Shown: positions 60,609-64,000 of the stretch, piece after piece
Layout: each line of letters starts with the position of its first letter
Position numbering within the stretch: the stretch's first letter is position 1
Assembly: GCA_026702745.1 (NCBI GenBank)
Contig: JAPPBT010000083.1
Coordinates: forward strand, 124,001 to 188,000
Origin: Gemmatimonadota bacterium
GTDB lineage: Bacteria; JAAXHH01
Direction of reading: 5' to 3'
DNA: 64,000 nt
The notes under the pieces: generated by a model
What the model was told of the DNA's origin: nothing
Database searches by the model: none
The model's input: only the letters and a program-made list of their open reading frames with translations
Made by a program: the position numbers and the translations under genes

Positions 60609-61340
60609 ATGGCGGATTCCGTAGGATACAACGATACCTCCGTAATACCCGGCAGCAACTGGCGCGTCCACGACGGCGACCGTCCCCAGCCCCGCGTCGT
60701 CACGCCGGGCGGCGCCAGCGGGAGCCCTCCTTCCGACGCGGTCGTGCTCTTCGACGGATCGGACCTCGCCCAGTGGATCGGCCGAGATGGAGGCGACGCC
60801 GCCTGGAAAGTGGAAAACGGGTACATGGAGGTCAACGGCACGGGAGACATCTCGACCCGCGCGCATTTCGGCAACTGCCAGCTTCATCTCGAATGGGCCA
60901 CGCCCGAAGAGGTGGTCGGAGACAGCCAGGGCCGGGGCAACAGCGGTGTGTTCCTGCTGGGTCTCTATGAGATCCAGGTGCTGGACAGCTTCGACAACCG
61001 GACCTATGCCGACGGTTCCGCCTCGTCCATTTACGGCCAGTACCCGCCCCTGGTCAATGCCAGCCGGGGACCGGGCGAATGGCAGACCTACGATATCTTC
61101 TTCGAATCGCCCTCGTGGGACGGCGACAGGCTGGTCAAAGGCGCGCACTTGACGGTCATCCACAACGGGATCGTCGTGCACCACCGCCAACGGGCCATCG
61201 GTCCCACCGGGCACAGGGACCTGGCGAACTACGACACGCCCCACGCCGTCACGGGCCCCCTGCAACTGCAGGATCACGGCGATCCCGTCCGGTTCCGCAA
61301 CATCTGGATGCGACGCCTTAACGCCTACGACGAATCCTGA
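60609..61340 (+). CDS. DUF1080 (3-keto-disaccharide hydrolase-like) protein
   Basis: A 243-residue concanavalin-A-like jelly roll of the DUF1080 family, reported in Bacteroidetes and Planctomycetes to cleave 3-keto-glycosides. Characteristic blocks are VVLFDGSDLAQWIGRDG, the GNSGVFLLGLYEIQVLDS segment and a DHGDPVRFRNIWMRRL ending. No signal peptide is evident. It follows the M20 gene by 10 bp and ends 4 bp from a convergent MFS gene. Confidence 0.9.
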   Translation: MADSVGYNDTSVIPGSNWRVHDGDRPQPRVVTPGGASGSPPSDAVVLFDGSDLAQWIGRDGGDAAWKVENGYMEVNGTGDISTRAHFGNCQLHLEWATPEEVVGDSQGRGNSGVFLLGLYEIQVLDSFDNRTYADGSASSIYGQYPPLVNASRGPGEWQTYDIFFESPSWDGDRLVKGAHLTVIHNGIVVHHRQRAIGPTGHRDLANYDTPHAVTGPLQLQDHGDPVRFRNIWMRRLNAYDES

Positions 61341-61344
61341 TCCG

Positions 61345-62721
61345 TCAGGTCTGCCCGGGTTCGGCCGGTCCGCCTGGTCCGCCTGGTCCGCCTGGTCCGC
61401 CTGGTCCGCCTGGTTCGCTCGGTTCCACCGTTCCGCTTGTTTCGGCCGGTCCGCCTGGTTCGCGGACCCAGATCAGGATGACGAAGGACGCGGCGGTGGC
61501 CATGACGCCGCAGGCCGCTCCGACGGAAGGATAACCGAAGGCGACGTAGAGCACGCCGCAAAAGGCCGTTCCCCCGGCGATGCCGAATTCTGCCACGGTG
61601 TTCTTGAGCGCGATGAGGGTGCCGCGTTCCTCGTCGGATGCCATGGCCGTGACGAGGGCCTGAAGCGGCGCATGGCGGAAGGCCCCGGCGATGCCGGTAA
61701 GGATGAATCCGGCGAAGACCACCGGCAGCAGGCCGGTTATCCAGGGTATGGCCGCCAGCAGGCCGGCCATCGCCAGACCGCTCACCACAACGACGCCCCT
61801 TTTACCCGCACGATCCGAGAGATACCCCGCCATTGGGCTGCCCAGCAGCGCGCCCAGTCCGCTGAAGAGGAATATCAGGCCGATCCAGTCGGTCGAAAGC
61901 TCGTAGGCGTCCCGCAGCCACGTCCCCACGAAGGTGATGAAACCGACCGTGGAAGCCGATACGAGAAAGGACGCCGCGATTACCGCCAGGGGACCGGTGC
62001 GCGCGAGGATTCGACCGTAGCTTCTTGCCAGGTTGGTGACGGAGACCGCGCTGACCGCACTGGCCGCACTGTCCGCGCCGTTCGCGCCGCCAGGGCCGTT
62101 TGCGCTGCCCGTGCCGTGCGCGCCGCCTGTGCCCACAGCGTTGACCACCGCAACGCGATGGGGCAGGATGGCCAGCGCCGGCGCCCAAAGCAGCAACCCG
62201 GCCCCGGCGAAAGCGCCGAAGGCCCACCGCCAGGACCAGGCTTCCGCGACAAAAGCCCCGGCCGGCACGCCCAGGATCATGGCCGCGAAGTAACCGGACA
62301 TGACCAGCCCCATGGCGGCGCCCCGCCGCTTGTAGGGAAAGTGGTCCCCAATGCAGGCGGTGATATTGAGGGAAAGAACCCCCGCGGCCGCGCCGGTGAC
62401 GGCCCGGAAGGCCACCAGCGAAGCAAAGTCCCACGCCAGGCCGCAAAGCAGGGTCGCGGCGGTGAATACCATCAGCGCGATGATGAGCATTTTCCGACGT
62501 CCGGTCCGGTCCGACAGCGGCCCGATCACGAAGGAGACCACGGCCGCGGCGATGGCGTAGACCGAGACCAGCAACCCGGCCCGGCCCGCGCCCATGCCGA
62601 AGGCGGCCATCAGGTCGGGCAGGAGCGGGGAGATCATCTGGTTGTCGGCGACGGCCACGAACATGAGGCCGAACAACACCACGATCAGACGGTTGTTTCC
62701 ATCTTTGTTCGCTTCGGTCAT
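61345..62721 (-). CDS. MFS transporter with repeat-expanded central loop and tail
   Basis: A 458-residue major facilitator protein with twelve helices and the motif GPLSDRTGRRKML in the first half and a second copy, GYLSDRAGKRGVV, in the second. Two regions are repeat-made: the cytoplasmic loop between halves (GTGGAHGTGSANGPGGANG) and the C-terminal tail (EPGGPGGPGGPGGPGGPAEP). Both are encoded by 9-bp units. It follows a sulfatase gene by 22 bp, so it may export or import that enzyme's product or substrate. Confidence 0.88.
   Translation of the reverse strand: MTEANKDGNNRLIVVLFGLMFVAVADNQMISPLLPDLMAAFGMGAGRAGLLVSVYAIAAAVVSFVIGPLSDRTGRRKMLIIALMVFTAATLLCGLAWDFASLVAFRAVTGAAAGVLSLNITACIGDHFPYKRRGAAMGLVMSGYFAAMILGVPAGAFVAEAWSWRWAFGAFAGAGLLLWAPALAILPHRVAVVNAVGTGGAHGTGSANGPGGANGADSAASAVSAVSVTNLARSYGRILARTGPLAVIAASFLVSASTVGFITFVGTWLRDAYELSTDWIGLIFLFSGLGALLGSPMAGYLSDRAGKRGVVVVSGLAMAGLLAAIPWITGLLPVVFAGFILTGIAGAFRHAPLQALVTAMASDEERGTLIALKNTVAEFGIAGGTAFCGVLYVAFGYPSVGAACGVMATAASFVILIWVREPGGPAETSGTVEPSEPGGPGGPGGPGGPGGPAEPGQT
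61367..61411. repeat. 9-bp minisatellite, five perfect copies, at the 3' end of the MFS gene
   Basis: Five copies of GGTCCGCCT, continuing as degenerate units to about 61465, encode the Gly-Pro tail of the transporter. Confidence 0.95.
62051..62132. repeat. degenerate 9-bp repeat in the MFS central loop
   Basis: About nine units of ctgaccgca / ccgttcgcg type encode an Ala/Gly-rich loop between the two transporter halves. The frame is maintained. Confidence 0.7.
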
Positions 62722-62743
62722 CGGAAGTTCCCGCTCATATCCA

Positions 62744-64000
62744 TCACCGGTATGCGCCGCTGTGCATCCACGGCGTTGCGTGGTGCCAGGCGAGCACCCG
62801 GTCCCGGAACCCGGCCGCCAGCTCCGGGTCGCAACCGGCGTCCATCAGGTTGGACAACTGGTAGGGGTCGGTCTGCAGATCGAAGAGGCACGCCCGGTCA
62901 TCCAGGACGCTTCCGTTTTTCGGATCGACGCGGATCCCGTAGGTGTGGGTCGACGTGCGCAGTCCGATCTCTCCCCTTGAAGTCTCCACGAATACGCCTT
63001 CATCTCCCTTGAGTCCGTTCCCATCCAAAACTGCCGGCGCGAGGTCGCGCCCCTGGACGTGGGCGGGTACGGAACCGCCGCAAAGGGAAAGCAAGGTGGG
63101 CATGACGTCGATGAGCTGGGCCGTCGTGGTGCCGTCGTCCCGCGGTTTAAGGAGGCCCGGTCCGTGAAAGACCAGCGGGACGCGGATGGACTCTTCGATC
63201 AGGCGGCCCTTGTTGAACAGGTGGTGGCTGCCGAGGTTGTCGCCGTGATCGGAGAGGAAAACGACGATGGTGTTTTCCGCGAGGTGGTACGCCTTGAGGA
63301 AGTGCATGAGGCGTCCGACCATGTCGTCCACCCAGGTCGTCATGCCGTAGTACAGGGCGATCAGGTGCCGCAGATCGAATCCGGGGGGCAGCTTGCGCGT
63401 AAAGGGAAGGTCTTTTTCGTAGAAGAGAAAGTCCCACAGGTAGACCTTGAACCAATGTTCGTCGTATGGCAGCCGGCCGTCCCGGTAGACGTTGGGCCGC
63501 AGGGGGATATCGGCGGGATCGTACATGCCCAGGTACGTTTCGGGCGCGTCCATGAGGGGCATGTGGGGCGGAGAAATACTGTAGTAGAGAAAAAACGGTT
63601 CCTCCCGGTTCTCCCGGTCTCTCAGGTATCCGCCGACCTGGTCCGACTCGAAGCGAACGCTGAAACCCTCTACCTGAAACTCCTCACCGTCGTTCTCCAC
63701 GAAGGACTGCCCGCTGTGCCGGTGATGGACCCGCGGATACAGGCTGTAGTCGAATCCCAGCGGACCGGGCGCGGAATGGATGTGCCATTTCCCGATCAGC
63801 GCCGTATCGTATCCAAAAGTCTTGAACATCTCCGGAAGCGTCGGCGCGGGCAGGTGGGGCCGCCCGCCTGCCGGATACTCGGGCATCGTCGTGGATCCAT
63901 ACGCCAGTTGTTCCGCGAAGTTGCCCAGCGCGCCCATGCAGGTCCGGCTGTACTGGCCCGACAGTAGACTGGACCGGGCGGGCATGCAGACGGGGTTGTT
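62744..64000 (-). CDS. sulfatase (type I), 5' end beyond the window
   Basis: The C-terminal 418 residues of a formylglycine sulfatase. The signature C-M-P-A-R-S-S lies four codons inside the window edge (63986-63988 encodes the Cys), so the gene continues to the right and only about 80-100 N-terminal residues are missing. GKWHIHS, DDMVGRLMHFL and the metal site FLSDHGDNLGSHHLFNK are present. It is distinct from the sulfatase at 20743. An MFS gene follows 22 bp downstream. Confidence 0.92.
   Translation of the reverse strand, partial: NNPVCMPARSSLLSGQYSRTCMGALGNFAEQLAYGSTTMPEYPAGGRPHLPAPTLPEMFKTFGYDTALIGKWHIHSAPGPLGFDYSLYPRVHHRHSGQSFVENDGEEFQVEGFSVRFESDQVGGYLRDRENREEPFFLYYSISPPHMPLMDAPETYLGMYDPADIPLRPNVYRDGRLPYDEHWFKVYLWDFLFYEKDLPFTRKLPPGFDLRHLIALYYGMTTWVDDMVGRLMHFLKAYHLAENTIVVFLSDHGDNLGSHHLFNKGRLIEESIRVPLVFHGPGLLKPRDDGTTTAQLIDVMPTLLSLCGGSVPAHVQGRDLAPAVLDGNGLKGDEGVFVETSRGEIGLRTSTHTYGIRVDPKNGSVLDDRACLFDLQTDPYQLSNLMDAGCDPELAAGFRDRVLAWHHATPWMHSGAYR

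Overview
The window is GC-rich (roughly 60-65% G+C by eye), densely coded, and chromosomal in character. No rRNA, tRNA, CRISPR array, prophage or insertion sequence was recognised. The gene content points to an uncultured Gram-negative bacterium of the FCB/Latescibacterota-like kind. It includes a GWxTD-domain protein, a DUF4175 protein, a BatA/von Willebrand protein, a bifunctional-nuclease protein with a UVR tail, paired phytanoyl-CoA dioxygenase-like genes, sulfatases and mannonate dehydratase. The phylum is inference. Start codons vary: TTG and GTG starts preceded by GGGAG or GGAG occur repeatedly.

Layout. 1-6.2 kb: sugar-acid catabolism (cupin, UxuA, an enolase-superfamily enzyme, an SDR), with an S-component-like membrane protein, a BFN-UVR protein and a DUF4416 protein. 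6.2-12.3 kb: a six-gene minus-strand run, read from the right as molybdopterin oxidoreductase, RfbB, a degenerate GT2, UppP, a UVR-motif protein and an MFS transporter. 12.6-19 kb: an SDR, aldose 1-epimerase, a large UvrD-like helicase with an N-terminal nuclease-like domain, and a D-threonine-aldolase-type PLP enzyme. 19.2-23 kb: SnoaL-like protein, threonine dehydratase, sulfatase, then a lower-GC patch of toxin-antitoxin remnants closed by a bidirectional terminator. 23-32 kb: B12-binding radical SAM protein, CarA, BatA-like protein plus HflX, and a GWxTD protein. 32-42 kb: dehydrogenases, two dioxygenases, sugar isomerase, Nudix hydrolase, LDH2, SDR, a Tat-exported class V aminotransferase, two paralogous membrane proteins and a GNAT protein. 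42-51 kb: an envelope operon, read as S41 protease, DUF4175, TPR protein and Mpl. 51-55 kb: PurD, TsaC/Sua5 and an XPB-type helicase. 55-58 kb: an ECF sigma factor, a zinc-finger anti-sigma factor and an HtrA-like protein that has lost its catalytic His. 58-64 kb: aldo/keto reductase, M20 peptidase, DUF1080 protein, MFS transporter and a sulfatase cut by the window edge.

Two themes cut across the genes. First, short GC-rich tandem repeats (9, 15, 18, 36 or 37 bp) have expanded inside many coding regions, usually in loops, linkers or tails, and three tandem duplications sit across stop codons. Second, several proteins keep their fold but lack catalytic residues: the HtrA-like protein, the GT2, and the enolase-superfamily enzyme at its third metal ligand. 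The most system-like candidates are the sigma / anti-sigma / pseudo-HtrA operon and the nuclease-helicase whose predicted active site is split by a seven-copy repeat.
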